Below are positions 24,757-33,144 of a stretch of DNA of 64,000 nucleotides, one piece after another. A model generated the notes under the pieces. That model did not search any database, was not told the origin of the DNA, and saw nothing but the letters and a program-made list of their open reading frames with translations. Source of the stretch: Kitasatospora albolonga (lineage in GTDB: Bacteria; Actinomycetota; Actinomycetes; Streptomycetales; Streptomycetaceae); assembly GCA_002082585.1 (NCBI GenBank), contig CP020563.1, positions 5,264,001 to 5,328,000 on the forward strand, given 5' to 3'. The translations under genes were made by a program, and so were the position numbers. Each line of letters begins with the position of its first letter. The stretch's first letter is position 1.

Positions 24757-26927
24757 ACGACACCACCGGCCGCACCACCCGCCACGACGCCCTGGTCGAC
24801 CTGGTGTACGAGGCCGCCGAGGCGGTGGAGGTCCTGACCGGGGAGTCCGTGCCCGGCGGGTCCGCCGCGCGGATTCTCGCCGAGCTCGACGCCCTCAGCA
24901 CCGGGGCGGCGGTCGCCGTCTGCGTCGGCGAGAAGAAGCGCGGCAAGAGCTCGCTGATCAACGCGCTGACCGGGCACCCCGGGCTGCTGCCCGTGGACAT
25001 CGACGTGGCCAGCAGCGTCCACGTACTGGTCCGCTACGGCGAGACACCGCAGGCCGCCGTCCACCGCTGGGAATCCGCCGGAGCCGGACAGGAGGCCCGG
25101 GACCAGGCCCAGGACCGGGACCAGGCCCAGGCCCACGAGCCGACCGCCGAGCCCGTCGCCCTGGACCGGATAGCCGAGTACGCGGCGCTGGACCCGGAGA
25201 CCCAGCTCCCCCGGTACGACGACGTCAGCCATCTCGATGTCGCCGTACCCGCCGAGGTGCTCCGCCCCGGCCTGGTCCTCGTCGACACCCCGGGGGTGGG
25301 CGGCCTCGTCGCCGGGCACGCGCAGCTCACGCTGGCCACCCTCGGGCGCGCCGACGCGCTGGTGTTCGTGACCGACGGCTCCGGCGAACTCACCCGCTCC
25401 GAACTCGCCTTCCTGGAACGGGCCACCGAGCGCATCGCCACCGTGGTCTTCGTCCTGACCAAGACCGACAAGTACCCGCACTGGCGGAAGGTCATGGAGC
25501 GCGATCGCGCCCTGATCGCCGAGCACGCCCCCCGCTACGCCCGGGCCCCGTGGTTCGCGGTCAGCGCCGTACTGGAGGAGGACGCCCAGGAGGCCGAACG
25601 GGCGGGCGACCCGGAGACCGCCCGGCTCCGCGGGGCCGAGGGCGGCTGCGGAGAGCTGCGGTCGGCCCTGCGCCGGCTGATCACCGACCGGGCCCTCGAC
25701 CTGCGGATGGCGAACACGGCCCACGTCATCCGGGGAGCGCTGGCCCCCCTCGCCGCACAGGCGGACAGGATGCTGGAGGCGTCCGCCGGTGACCCCGCCG
25801 TCACCGCTGAGGTGCAGCGGCTACAGAGTGCCCTCGCCCGGGAGAAGAGCGCCGCCGCTGCCTGGCGTACGTCCCTCCGTTCGCGGGCGGCGGAGCTGGA
25901 GGCGGACCTTCTGCTCCGGTTCCGGCGGAGTGTGAACGATCTGCGGTCCTCGGCCGAGGACCTGCTCTCCGTGGCGGGCAGCGCCACCGAGCTGCAGAAG
26001 CTCCCGGCCTCCCTGGAGGAGGCGACCCGGGCCGCCTGGCTGGACCTGGAGAACGCACTCGGGGCGGGGCTCGGGGACATCGCCCGGGAGACCGGGGCGG
26101 AGATCGAGAAGGCCCTCGGCGGCGGGACCACCTCCGGGACCATCTCCGGAGCCGCCCCCGGGACCATCTCCGGAACCGCCTCCGGGGGTGGGCCCGGGAC
26201 CGTCTCCCCCTTCGGGCTGCCGCTCCCGGACCGGCTGCGGGATCTGCCGCAGCCGGTGTCCACGGCCCACGACCAGAGCGGGCCGGGTGCCTTCATGGAA
26301 CGGCTCGTCCCCTCCTGGGGCGCGGGCGCGATCACCTTCGGCGTCGGAGCCTTCCTCTCTGGAGGGCTGTTCATCCCCCTGGTGGCGGGGGCGGGGGTCA
26401 CCGCATGGCTCTCCTCGCGCCGCCGCCTCCGGGGCGAACTGTTCCGGGAGCGCGCCGACGTCCAGCGCTATGTGAGCCGGGTGGTGAACGAACTGAACAC
26501 CGAGGCACCGCCGTTGATCAGGAAGGCGGTGGGCCGGACGCGGGACGGACTGGTCCGGATGATCACCCTGGCCCTGGAACAGCGGGAACGGGAGGTACGC
26601 GGGGAGCTCAAGGAGCTCCGGGCCGTCCTCGCACGCGAGCAGGAGGAGCGCGAGGAACTCGCCGATGCCGCCCGGTCCCGGTACGAGCTGATCACGGGGC
26701 TGCTCGACCGGCTGGACGCGCTGGCCCCGATGACGGACCCCGCCGCCTTCTCCGTACCGGCCGGGCTTTCCGGTTACGGTGCCGACGCCTCGGGCCCGTC
26801 CGGCTCGTCCGACTCCTCAAGTCCCTCCGGCTCGTCCGGCCCCTCCGGCCCCTCAAGTCCCTCCGGCTCGTCCGGCTCCTCCGGCCCCTCAAGTCCCTCC
26901 GACGCCTCCGTAAACGGCGCGAAGTGA
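24753..26927 (+). CDS. dynamin-like GTPase A with membrane segment
   Basis: 724 residues. The dynamin-type G domain has P-loop VGEKKRGKSSLINALTG (58-74), a switch-1 threonine replaced by serine (DIDVASSVHVLV), G3 LVDTPGVGGL and G4 LTKTDKYPHW. A long helical stalk follows, with a hydrophobic pair at roughly 510-550 (ITFGVGAFLSGGLFIPLVAGAGVTAWL) that would act as membrane anchor or paddle, then more helix and a Ser/Pro/Gly-rich tail. An Asp/Gln-rich repeat (DQAQDRDQAQ) interrupts the G domain. It overlaps the next dynamin-like gene by GTGA, as in bacterial dynamin pairs that remodel membranes (e.g. DynA/DynB of Streptomyces septation), although this pair is distinct in context. Confidence 0.8.
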   Translation: MNDTTGRTTRHDALVDLVYEAAEAVEVLTGESVPGGSAARILAELDALSTGAAVAVCVGEKKRGKSSLINALTGHPGLLPVDIDVASSVHVLVRYGETPQAAVHRWESAGAGQEARDQAQDRDQAQAHEPTAEPVALDRIAEYAALDPETQLPRYDDVSHLDVAVPAEVLRPGLVLVDTPGVGGLVAGHAQLTLATLGRADALVFVTDGSGELTRSELAFLERATERIATVVFVLTKTDKYPHWRKVMERDRALIAEHAPRYARAPWFAVSAVLEEDAQEAERAGDPETARLRGAEGGCGELRSALRRLITDRALDLRMANTAHVIRGALAPLAAQADRMLEASAGDPAVTAEVQRLQSALAREKSAAAAWRTSLRSRAAELEADLLLRFRRSVNDLRSSAEDLLSVAGSATELQKLPASLEEATRAAWLDLENALGAGLGDIARETGAEIEKALGGGTTSGTISGAAPGTISGTASGGGPGTVSPFGLPLPDRLRDLPQPVSTAHDQSGPGAFMERLVPSWGAGAITFGVGAFLSGGLFIPLVAGAGVTAWLSSRRRLRGELFRERADVQRYVSRVVNELNTEAPPLIRKAVGRTRDGLVRMITLALEQREREVRGELKELRAVLAREQEEREELADAARSRYELITGLLDRLDALAPMTDPAAFSVPAGLSGYGADASGPSGSSDSSSPSGSSGPSGPSSPSGSSGSSGPSSPSDASVNGAK
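26785..26905. repeat. 36-bp tandem repeat encoding a Ser/Pro-rich tail
   Basis: CCTCAAGTCCCTCCGG or a one-base variant occurs at 26815, 26851 and 26887, a 36-bp period, embedded in shorter TCCGGC repeats. It encodes the SGSSGPSGPSSPSG-type tail of dynamin-like GTPase A. The period is a multiple of three, so the reading frame is preserved if copy number varies. Confidence 0.85.
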
Positions 26928-28378
26928 CCCGTCCGGACGAGGCTCCCGTGGTCCGGCTGGCGGCGCTCTGCGCCTCGATCGGGCCACGGCTTCCGGAGCC
27001 TGCCGCCACCGCTGTGGCCTCGGTCGCGGCCCGGCTCGCGGAGCCCGCGCTGCGCGTCGCCGTCGGAGGCCGCCTGAACGCGGGCAAGTCGACCCTGGTC
27101 AACGCGTTGCTCGGCCAGTCCCTCGCGGCGACCGGGGCCACCGAGTGCACCCGGCTGGTGACCTGGTACCGGTCCGGCCCCCGTAACAGAGTGCTGGTCC
27201 GGCGCAGGGACGGGTCGGCGCACCAGGTGCCGGGGGCGGCGGGCGGCGGCGTACCGCAGGGGCCCGGCGCGCTCGGCGCGGATGCCGGGGAGATCGCCGA
27301 ACTCGTCGTGGAGGCGCCGAACCAGGCCCTCGACCGTTCCTACCGCCTCGTGGACACCCCGGGGATGGACTCGCTGAGCGGGCTGGACGACCTCTCGCTG
27401 GCCGCCCTGGACCGGTCGGACGCGCTGCTCTACGTGATGCCGCACCCGGGCGAGGGGGACGCCGAGGCACTGGAGGCGCTGCGGCGCCAGTCCGGCCGGG
27501 GCGTCACCGCCGCCAGGGCCCTGGGCGTACTGAGCCGGATCGACGAACTGGGGCGCGGGACCGGCGATCCCGGGCCGCAGGCCGACCGGCTGTGCACCAC
27601 GTACGCGCGTCGGCTCACCGGGCTGGTCGCCGATGTGGTCCCGATCGCGGGCCTGCTGGCCCAGACGAGCCGCTGCGAGCGGTTCACCGACCGCGACACC
27701 GCGTCCGTGGCGCTGCTCGCCGCGATGCCGCCCGCCCGGCTGGAGAGGGTCCTGTACTCGGCGGACGCCTTCCTGTCCTGGCCGGACGGACCGCTCGGGA
27801 GCGAGGAGCGGCGACGGCTGCTGTCCCTTCTCGGACGGTACGGAATCCTGGTGGCCGCCCGCCGATACGACGGCGGGTCCACCCGCGCCCTGCTGGCCGA
27901 GCTGCGCCGCTGCTCCGGCTTCGATGCCCTGGAGGAGCGTGTCCGGCGCGAGTTCGTGGACCGGGCCGACCACCTGCGGGCCGCCACCGCGCTGAGGGCC
28001 CTGACGGCGGTGGCGCACGGGCTCGGCTCCGGAGGAGCCGGGGACGAACTGCGCGCGGGGCTGGCTCTGGCCCGCCGCCACCCGGTGCTGCGGCAGGCCG
28101 CCCTGTCCGCCGCCCTGGCGGACCTGGCGGCGGGCCGCCTGATCCTGGACGAGGACCGGGCCGGGGCTCTGGAGCTGCTGACCCGGGGCCGTACGGCCGC
28201 GGAGTGCCTGGGGCTCCCCGCCGCCGCCCCGGCCACCGAGACGGCGGCCCGGGCGGCGGCCGAGGCGGGGCGCTGGCGCACGTACGAGACGGCTCCCCGG
28301 CGGACCACGCGCGAACACGCCCGTACCGCACGGGCGTTGTGCGAGGCGCTGCACTTCGCGGCGCGGAGCAAGCGCTGA
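26924..28378 (+). CDS. dynamin-like GTPase B
   Basis: 484 residues from a GTG at 26924 in GTGA overlap with the previous gene. P-loop VGGRLNAGKSTLVNALLG (48-65), switch-1 TGATECTRLVTW, G3 LVDTPGMDSLSG, and a non-canonical G4 (LSRIDELG in place of TKxD). The helical remainder includes RREFVDRADHLRAATALRALT and lacks an obvious transmembrane hairpin, so membrane contact probably comes through partner A. Last gene of the six-gene operon; it converges on the cyclase gene with a 56-bp gap. Confidence 0.8.
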   Translation: MTRPDEAPVVRLAALCASIGPRLPEPAATAVASVAARLAEPALRVAVGGRLNAGKSTLVNALLGQSLAATGATECTRLVTWYRSGPRNRVLVRRRDGSAHQVPGAAGGGVPQGPGALGADAGEIAELVVEAPNQALDRSYRLVDTPGMDSLSGLDDLSLAALDRSDALLYVMPHPGEGDAEALEALRRQSGRGVTAARALGVLSRIDELGRGTGDPGPQADRLCTTYARRLTGLVADVVPIAGLLAQTSRCERFTDRDTASVALLAAMPPARLERVLYSADAFLSWPDGPLGSEERRRLLSLLGRYGILVAARRYDGGSTRALLAELRRCSGFDALEERVRREFVDRADHLRAATALRALTAVAHGLGSGGAGDELRAGLALARRHPVLRQAALSAALADLAAGRLILDEDRAGALELLTRGRTAAECLGLPAAAPATETAARAAAEAGRWRTYETAPRRTTREHARTARALCEALHFAARSKR

Positions 28379-28434
28379 CGTCCAGCGCGGCTCGCAGCAC
28401 GGCGGAAGCACTGACGTACGGTGCGGCTCGCGGC

Positions 28435-29538
28435 TCAGAAGGAGGAGTGACCGATCCCCGGCCCGCCGTCGCCACCGCCGTCACCGTCGCCGTACCCCGA
28501 TTCCGAGGAGGGGGAGGAGCCGCCGAACGGGTTCCTCAGGTCCGTACCGCGCGCGCCCCCGTCGTGCTCCTCGTAGGCGTCGGCGTTTCCGTCGTCGCTC
28601 CCGCTGCCGGTGAACTCCTCCTCGGCGTAGCCCTGTTCGTCGTTCTCGTTCTGCTCCTGGTCCTCGTCCTCCCCGTCGGCCCGGTCCCACTCCGGCCCGC
28701 CGAGCGGGTCGTCCCCGGCAAGGCCCCGCCCGGAGCCCGCCGGGGAGGAATGCGCCCGGCCGGACCTGCCGGACGCGGTGCTTCGGCCCTTGCCCGGTCC
28801 GTCGCGGCGCCGGGGAAAGCGGCTGGCCACGATGACCACACCACCAGTAGTCACGGTCCCGGCCACCAGATAGACGGTTTTCTTGTCGTTCAGGGAGGCC
28901 GGGGTGAAGACGGGCACCTTGTTGTTGGTACGCGCCGGGGGCAGGGCGACGACATGGGCGTCCGCGGTGGAGCCCTCCGCCGACTTGGTGTCCACCGTGA
29001 CCGGGCGGAAGTCCGACGACCGCAGGCCCGGGAAGTCCTGGGCCACGACGTCATCGAAGTAGTGGTCGTTCACGATGAAGGCCAGGTCGGATGCGGGGTG
29101 GTCGGCCAGGGCCTGACGGGCTCCGGCGGAGCCCACCATCGAGCAGGCCGACTCCACGCCCTCCCCGACGAATCCGGTCGGCCCCTGGCTGACCACCCCC
29201 ACCGACATGGCCATCCGCATCCGGATTCTGCCTCCCGGACCGGGGACCAGGTTGGCCCCGTACAGCGCGGTCCGGACCCCGGAGACGAGCCGGGGCACGG
29301 CGTCGCCCTCCTGGACCTCGCTCGGCAGGATGAAGAGCAGGCCGTCTCCCTGGTCCTGCCGGTGGCACCGCCGCGTCCTCACCCCGGCGGCCCGGAACGC
29401 GTGCCCCATGATCCAGTCGAGCCGGTTCTGGAGGTCCATCTGTTCGGTGTGGGTGCGTCGGCTGTACCGCTCGATGTCCACCACCAGAGTCAGCCGCCGT
29501 ACGGATTTCAGTGCCGTGCCCTTGGACCACTTCTTCAT
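28435..29538 (-). CDS. class III nucleotidyl cyclase-like protein, membrane-anchored
   Basis: 367 residues. The N-terminal ~200 residues look like a class III cyclase catalytic domain: metal-binding Asp21 in LTLVVDIERYSRR, Asp65 in QDQGDGLLFIL, and the later MRMAMSVGVV and VESACSMVGSAGARQAL helices. One transmembrane helix follows at about 221-239 (TVYLVAGTVTTGGVVIVAS), then a basic and finally very acidic Asp/Glu/Gly tail of ~100 residues. Base specificity (ATP, GTP, UTP or CTP) cannot be read reliably. Third gene of the sigma - Crp/Fnr - cyclase operon, 22 bp behind the cNMP-binding regulator, whose ligand it may make. The operon is head-to-head with a PycTM-like effector gene. Confidence 0.75.
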   Translation of the reverse strand: MKKWSKGTALKSVRRLTLVVDIERYSRRTHTEQMDLQNRLDWIMGHAFRAAGVRTRRCHRQDQGDGLLFILPSEVQEGDAVPRLVSGVRTALYGANLVPGPGGRIRMRMAMSVGVVSQGPTGFVGEGVESACSMVGSAGARQALADHPASDLAFIVNDHYFDDVVAQDFPGLRSSDFRPVTVDTKSAEGSTADAHVVALPPARTNNKVPVFTPASLNDKKTVYLVAGTVTTGGVVIVASRFPRRRDGPGKGRSTASGRSGRAHSSPAGSGRGLAGDDPLGGPEWDRADGEDEDQEQNENDEQGYAEEEFTGSGSDDGNADAYEEHDGGARGTDLRNPFGGSSPSSESGYGDGDGGGDGGPGIGHSSF

Positions 29539-29560
29539 GGCACACCCTCCTCGGGTGTCG

Positions 29561-30310
29561 TCAGTTCTCCCCGCCCGCCGCGTGGGCGAGCGCGCGCAAC
29601 GCGTCCAGGTCGTGCACCACCAGGCGTAGATACCCGGTGGACAGGATGCCGCGGCGGCGCAGGTCGGCCGCCGCACGCTGCACGCTCGGCAGGGAGGCGC
29701 CCGCGAGCATGGCGAGGTCGAGCTGACTGAGCGGTACGTCGAGCTGGACGCCCTGGTCGGTGCGGCGGCCGTAGGTCGCGACCAGGCCCTCCAGAATCCC
29801 GCAGATCCGTACCAGGACCGGGGCCGAACCGGTCTCCATCCGGTGGCGGGTGGCCATCCGCAGCTTGCGGGTGACGGAGCGCTGGACGGCCTCCGCCGCG
29901 TCGGGGTGGGCGCGGAGGAACCGGAGGAACTCGTAGCGGCTGATGGAGCGGGCGAGTACCGGGGTGGCGGCCAGCACCGAGGCGCTGCGGGGGCCCTCGT
30001 CGAGAGCGGCGAGCTCTCCCACGAGGTCGCCCCGGGTGCGCAGGGCCAGCAGGACGGTCCGGCCGCTCGCGGTGTCCCCGACCACCCGTACGTAACCCTT
30101 GGCCAGCAGGTACACCTCGTCGTCCAGGTGGCCCTGGAGCACGAGGGCCTCATGCGGCCCGTACTGGCGTAAGGTGCCCAGGCGCAGCAGCGCCTGCCGG
30201 GGAGCCGGGGCGAGGTCCGCCACGAAGCTCCGCGCGGGCCAGCGCGTGTCCGCGCCACCGGTACGGGCCCGGGCGCCCTCCGCACCGTCGACGTCTGCCG
30301 TTGTCCCCAC
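29561..30310 (-). CDS. Crp/Fnr-family cyclic-nucleotide-binding regulator
   Basis: 249 residues from a GTG at 30310. The cNMP-binding beta-barrel spans about 40-145, with LGTLRQYGPHEALVLQGHLDDEVYLLAKGYVRVV and the phosphate-cassette-like GDLVGELAALDEGPRSASVLA. The C-terminal winged helix has a recognition segment LDLAMLAGASLPSVQRAAADLRRRGIL (about 205-232). The cassette resembles the GELA(x)RSA type that binds a cyclic nucleotide. The cyclase gene downstream may supply the ligand, making a sensing module. The sigma-factor gene precedes it on the same strand by 37 bp. Confidence 0.88.
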   Translation of the reverse strand: MGTTADVDGAEGARARTGGADTRWPARSFVADLAPAPRQALLRLGTLRQYGPHEALVLQGHLDDEVYLLAKGYVRVVGDTASGRTVLLALRTRGDLVGELAALDEGPRSASVLAATPVLARSISRYEFLRFLRAHPDAAEAVQRSVTRKLRMATRHRMETGSAPVLVRICGILEGLVATYGRRTDQGVQLDVPLSQLDLAMLAGASLPSVQRAAADLRRRGILSTGYLRLVVHDLDALRALAHAAGGEN

Positions 30311-30347
30311 CCCCCGGATGCCGTCGGGGGCATCACGGTGGGCGAGT

Positions 30348-30974
30348 CTAACGGCCGTGATCGCACGGGGCCGGGCTTTCCGGAAGGGGCCTGGCCGGCC
30401 CGCGCCGACGGGGCGAGTCCAGCAGGCCCGCCAGCGCCCGCCGCCCCCGCGCGAGCCGTGCGCGCACGGCGTCGGTGGAGGTGTGGTGGTGCTCGGCTAT
30501 CTCCTGGTAGGACAGTCCGTAGTGGTCGCGCAGCAGCACCGTGTCGCGGGTGTGCGGCGGAAGCTGGTCCATGGCCCACAGCAGCGCCACCCGGGTCGTC
30601 ATCGGATCGTCGGAGGCCGTCGGCGTTACGGGCAGGGGGAGTTCGGGGGCCGGGGCGGGGCGTCGGCCCCGGCGGCGCAACTCGTCGAGCGAGGAGTTGA
30701 TGGCCACCCGGGAGAGCCAGGTCCCCACCGACGACCGGTTCTCGTAACTGCCCATCCGCTGCCAGGCGGCGAGCAGGGCGTTCTGGAGCGCGTCGTGCGC
30801 GTCGTGATCGTCGCGGGTGATCCGCCGGCACAGGGCCAGCAGACGGGGCTGGTGGCGGGCGACGAGTTCGGCGAAGGCCCGGTGCTCGCCGTCGGCGGCT
30901 CTTCTGGCCAGCTCGCCGTCGGTCGGCTGGGGCTGGGGCTTGGGGGAGGGCGCGGGGGAGGTCTGGGTCGCCAA
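30348..30974 (-). CDS. ECF RNA polymerase sigma factor
   Basis: 208 residues from a TTG at 30974 with GAGGGAAG seven bases ahead. Sigma region 2 (FAELVARHQPRLLALCRRITRDDHDAHDALQNALLAAWQRMGSYENRSSVGTWLSRVAINSSLDELRRR) and region 4 (QLPPHTRDTVLLRDHYGLSYQEIAEHHHTSTDAVRARLARGRRAL) are both complete. No anti-sigma gene is adjacent; the next gene is the cNMP-binding regulator. It probably leads the sigma - Crp - cyclase operon and is divergent from the PycTM-like gene, whose promoter it could read. Confidence 0.9.
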   Translation of the reverse strand: MATQTSPAPSPKPQPQPTDGELARRAADGEHRAFAELVARHQPRLLALCRRITRDDHDAHDALQNALLAAWQRMGSYENRSSVGTWLSRVAINSSLDELRRRGRRPAPAPELPLPVTPTASDDPMTTRVALLWAMDQLPPHTRDTVLLRDHYGLSYQEIAEHHHTSTDAVRARLARGRRALAGLLDSPRRRGPARPLPESPAPCDHGR

Positions 30975-31122
30975 GGTGGCACTTCCCTCAACTGTGCGGC
31001 GCGAATGGTCTCGATCCAGCCTAGGAAGAGTGCCGCTGGCGTATTACCTCTCCTGATGTACTCGGTCACCCGTTTTCTCCGTAAGGTCGGCAGTCCCTCG
31101 GCGAGAAGGGAGAACAGCCGAC
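30975..31122. other. divergent promoter region between cyclase operon and PycTM-like gene
   Basis: 148 bp between the TTG of the sigma-factor gene and the ATG of the PycTM-like gene, locally richer in A+T than the surrounding coding sequence (GCGTATTACCTCTCCTGATG around 31038). No convincing Crp palindrome or repeat was found. Confidence 0.5.
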
Positions 31123-31668
31123 ATGTCCCAGACGTCCGTACCCCCTCAGACACCCCCCAGTGGCTCTCCCGCCAACACATTTGACGCTGCGTCAGCACTT
31201 GACCACGCCTGGCGCATCCACGCGGACGTGGGCGAATGGACCGCCCGGGTCGACGTCAAGGCATCGGTGGTGCTGACCCTGGAGATCGCCATCCTCGCGG
31301 GCCTGGTGACGGTCTCCACCGAGGGCGACCTGTCGGTGGGAGGCGCCAGGCTCGTCCTTCTCGTCGCGGGCGCCTGCTTCCTGGTGGCCGCCGTGGTGAG
31401 CGCAGTGATGATCCTGATGCCCCGGATGAGAGTACGGAGGATGCGCGACGAAGCCCCGCACGACTTCGTCTACTTCGGGCACCTGCGCCTGTGGGACCCG
31501 GTGGCACTGGCCGAGGCCCTCGGCCACGACGTACTGAACGCGCTCACCCGGTCCATCGTGATCAACAGCCGCATCGCATGGCGCAAGCACTGGCTGCTCC
31601 GGCTGTCGATCATCCTCGCCCTGGCCGGCGGACTCCTGCTGCTTCTCGGGCTCCTGTTCCGGCCCTGA
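31123..31668 (+). CDS. PycTM-like (Pycsar effector-type) membrane protein
   Basis: 181 residues. The motif HADVGEWTARVDVKASVVLTLEIAILAGL (33-61) matches the W-x(4)-D-x-KAS stretch that opens the first helix of Pycsar effector (PycTM) proteins as I recall them. Helices are predicted at about 48-64, 78-99 and 160-179, with a soluble loop between (RVRRMRDEAPHDFVYFGHLRLWDP). In Pycsar anti-phage systems such effectors bind cCMP or cUMP and damage the membrane. Here the gene is divergent from an operon with a cyclase and a cNMP-binding regulator. This assignment is by motif and topology only. Confidence 0.7.
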   Translation: MSQTSVPPQTPPSGSPANTFDAASALDHAWRIHADVGEWTARVDVKASVVLTLEIAILAGLVTVSTEGDLSVGGARLVLLVAGACFLVAAVVSAVMILMPRMRVRRMRDEAPHDFVYFGHLRLWDPVALAEALGHDVLNALTRSIVINSRIAWRKHWLLRLSIILALAGGLLLLLGLLFRP

Positions 31669-31766
31669 GGCGTCTTCGGCTCTGAGCGGGCGAGGGCCGC
31701 GCGAGGGCCAGGTCAAGCAACGGGCCGAGTACCAAAGGGCAGTCCAGGAAGCGGGCTCCGGGACCA

Positions 31767-32921
31767 TTACCCGGCAGAGCTCTCTTCTCCCTCCTCCTCG
31801 CTCTTCTCCTCGCCCTCGCCCTCGACCGACAGGCCGAGGGCGGACCGGGCCTCCCACTCCTCCCAGGTCCAGTCCTCCTCGCCGACGCTCTCCCAGCGTT
31901 TGTCGAACTCGGCCGGTGTGCGGGCCTCAGCGGCCGAACGGCGTTCGAGGGAGAGGGCGTCGAGCTGGTTCGCGAGTCCGGTCACCGGGCCCTGTGCCTC
32001 CGCCGGGAACCCGTCCACCGCCGCACGCAGCAACCGGGCCGACTCGGCCCCGCCCCGGGCCATCCGGTCGGCCCAGGCGGTGGATGCCGCCAGGTTGTCC
32101 TCCGTCGGCGTGTGGGGCGCGCTCACCCGTGCCTCGCTCAAGGGCCGCATGGCCTTCAGGTAGGCCAGTTGGTGTTTGTTCCACTGGCTCGGGTCCTGCC
32201 GCAGCGACCTCTCCGGCAGGCTGTCCTCCGCATCCATCCAGCACTGCACCGTCCGGTCCTCGCCGGTCCAGCTGACCGACACGGGGTAGTAGGAGGAAGG
32301 GAGGACCGTCGGAAGCGCGGTTGGGTCCAGGGCGAAATCGTGGAGCAGCGGCGCGCACCCCCTGACGGCCTGTTCGGAGATCTTCTCGGAGTCCGAAATA
32401 GCGTGGTTGCCCTTCAGCCGGAACGTCGCGAAAACCTCTCCCTGATGGGGCTTCCCGCACGGCACGATCTCGACCGACGGGTCGGTGATCCACGGTTCCT
32501 CCTCCCCCTGCGAGCCCTTCGGGGTGAAGCAGTCCCCCTCCCGCAGTTCGCGCAGCGTGCCCGCCTTCGCCGACCCGGACCCGTCGGTTGTCCACGCGGA
32601 GAACCGAGCCCCGCCGAACGCGACCAGCAGGAGGGACAGGGCGACCACGGCTCCGCCCACGGCGGTTCCGGCGATGGCCAGTCCCTTGCCGCGCCTGCCG
32701 GTGCGGGGGATGCGTACCAGCGCGATGACGCCGAGGAGCAGCCCCACCGGAGCGAGGCAGATCAGCAGCGACAGTACGAGCGAGGCCACCGCGAGCCCGC
32801 TCAGCGGGGGGCGCGCCACGGGCTGCCGGGAGTCGGGCGGAGACGGCGCACCGTACGGGTCCGCGGAGGGAGACGCGGGAGACGGAGGTACGGGAGACGG
32901 CGGAGGCGGCGGCACGGTCAT
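31767..32921 (-). CDS. DUF4190 / septum-formation-type membrane protein
   Basis: 384 residues. A Pro/Ser-rich cytoplasmic N-terminus is followed by a DUF4190-like double helix (LSGLAVASLVLSLLICLAPVGLLLGVIALVRI and GLAIAGTAVGGAVVALSLLLVAFGG, about 40-105) with the KG(K/R)GLAIAG turn. An external domain with conserved cysteines follows (REGDCFTPKG, VEIVPCGKPHQGEVFATF, RGCAPLLHDF, VQCWMDAED), resembling the Septum_form domain. An acidic coiled tail ends the protein. Function at the cell envelope is likely but unproven. It stands alone, divergent from the truncated RHS-type gene. Confidence 0.8.
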   Translation of the reverse strand: MTVPPPPPSPVPPSPASPSADPYGAPSPPDSRQPVARPPLSGLAVASLVLSLLICLAPVGLLLGVIALVRIPRTGRRGKGLAIAGTAVGGAVVALSLLLVAFGGARFSAWTTDGSGSAKAGTLRELREGDCFTPKGSQGEEEPWITDPSVEIVPCGKPHQGEVFATFRLKGNHAISDSEKISEQAVRGCAPLLHDFALDPTALPTVLPSSYYPVSVSWTGEDRTVQCWMDAEDSLPERSLRQDPSQWNKHQLAYLKAMRPLSEARVSAPHTPTEDNLAASTAWADRMARGGAESARLLRAAVDGFPAEAQGPVTGLANQLDALSLERRSAAEARTPAEFDKRWESVGEEDWTWEEWEARSALGLSVEGEGEEKSEEEGEESSAG

Positions 32922-33144
32922 GGTCCTGTGCCCTTTCGGCAGTCGTGTTCAGCGCGGGAGAGGCGCAGGAGTCGCAGGAGATCAGTGTGGGGCCGGGGTG
33001 CCCGCACGCTAGCACCGCGCTGCGTCGGCACCTCCACCCGCCGGTGCGGACAACACCTTCCCGCTCGTTCCTCTGCTCGTCACGCGGACCTTCCGCCTAC
33101 TGAAGTTGCACTGGCAACTTCTTGATGAGGGGGAAGCCACCACG

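Noticed and set aside
30975..31122. Crp-type palindrome in the divergent promoter
   Set aside because: TGTAC..GTCAC-like half-sites near 31057 were considered but are not symmetric enough to call.
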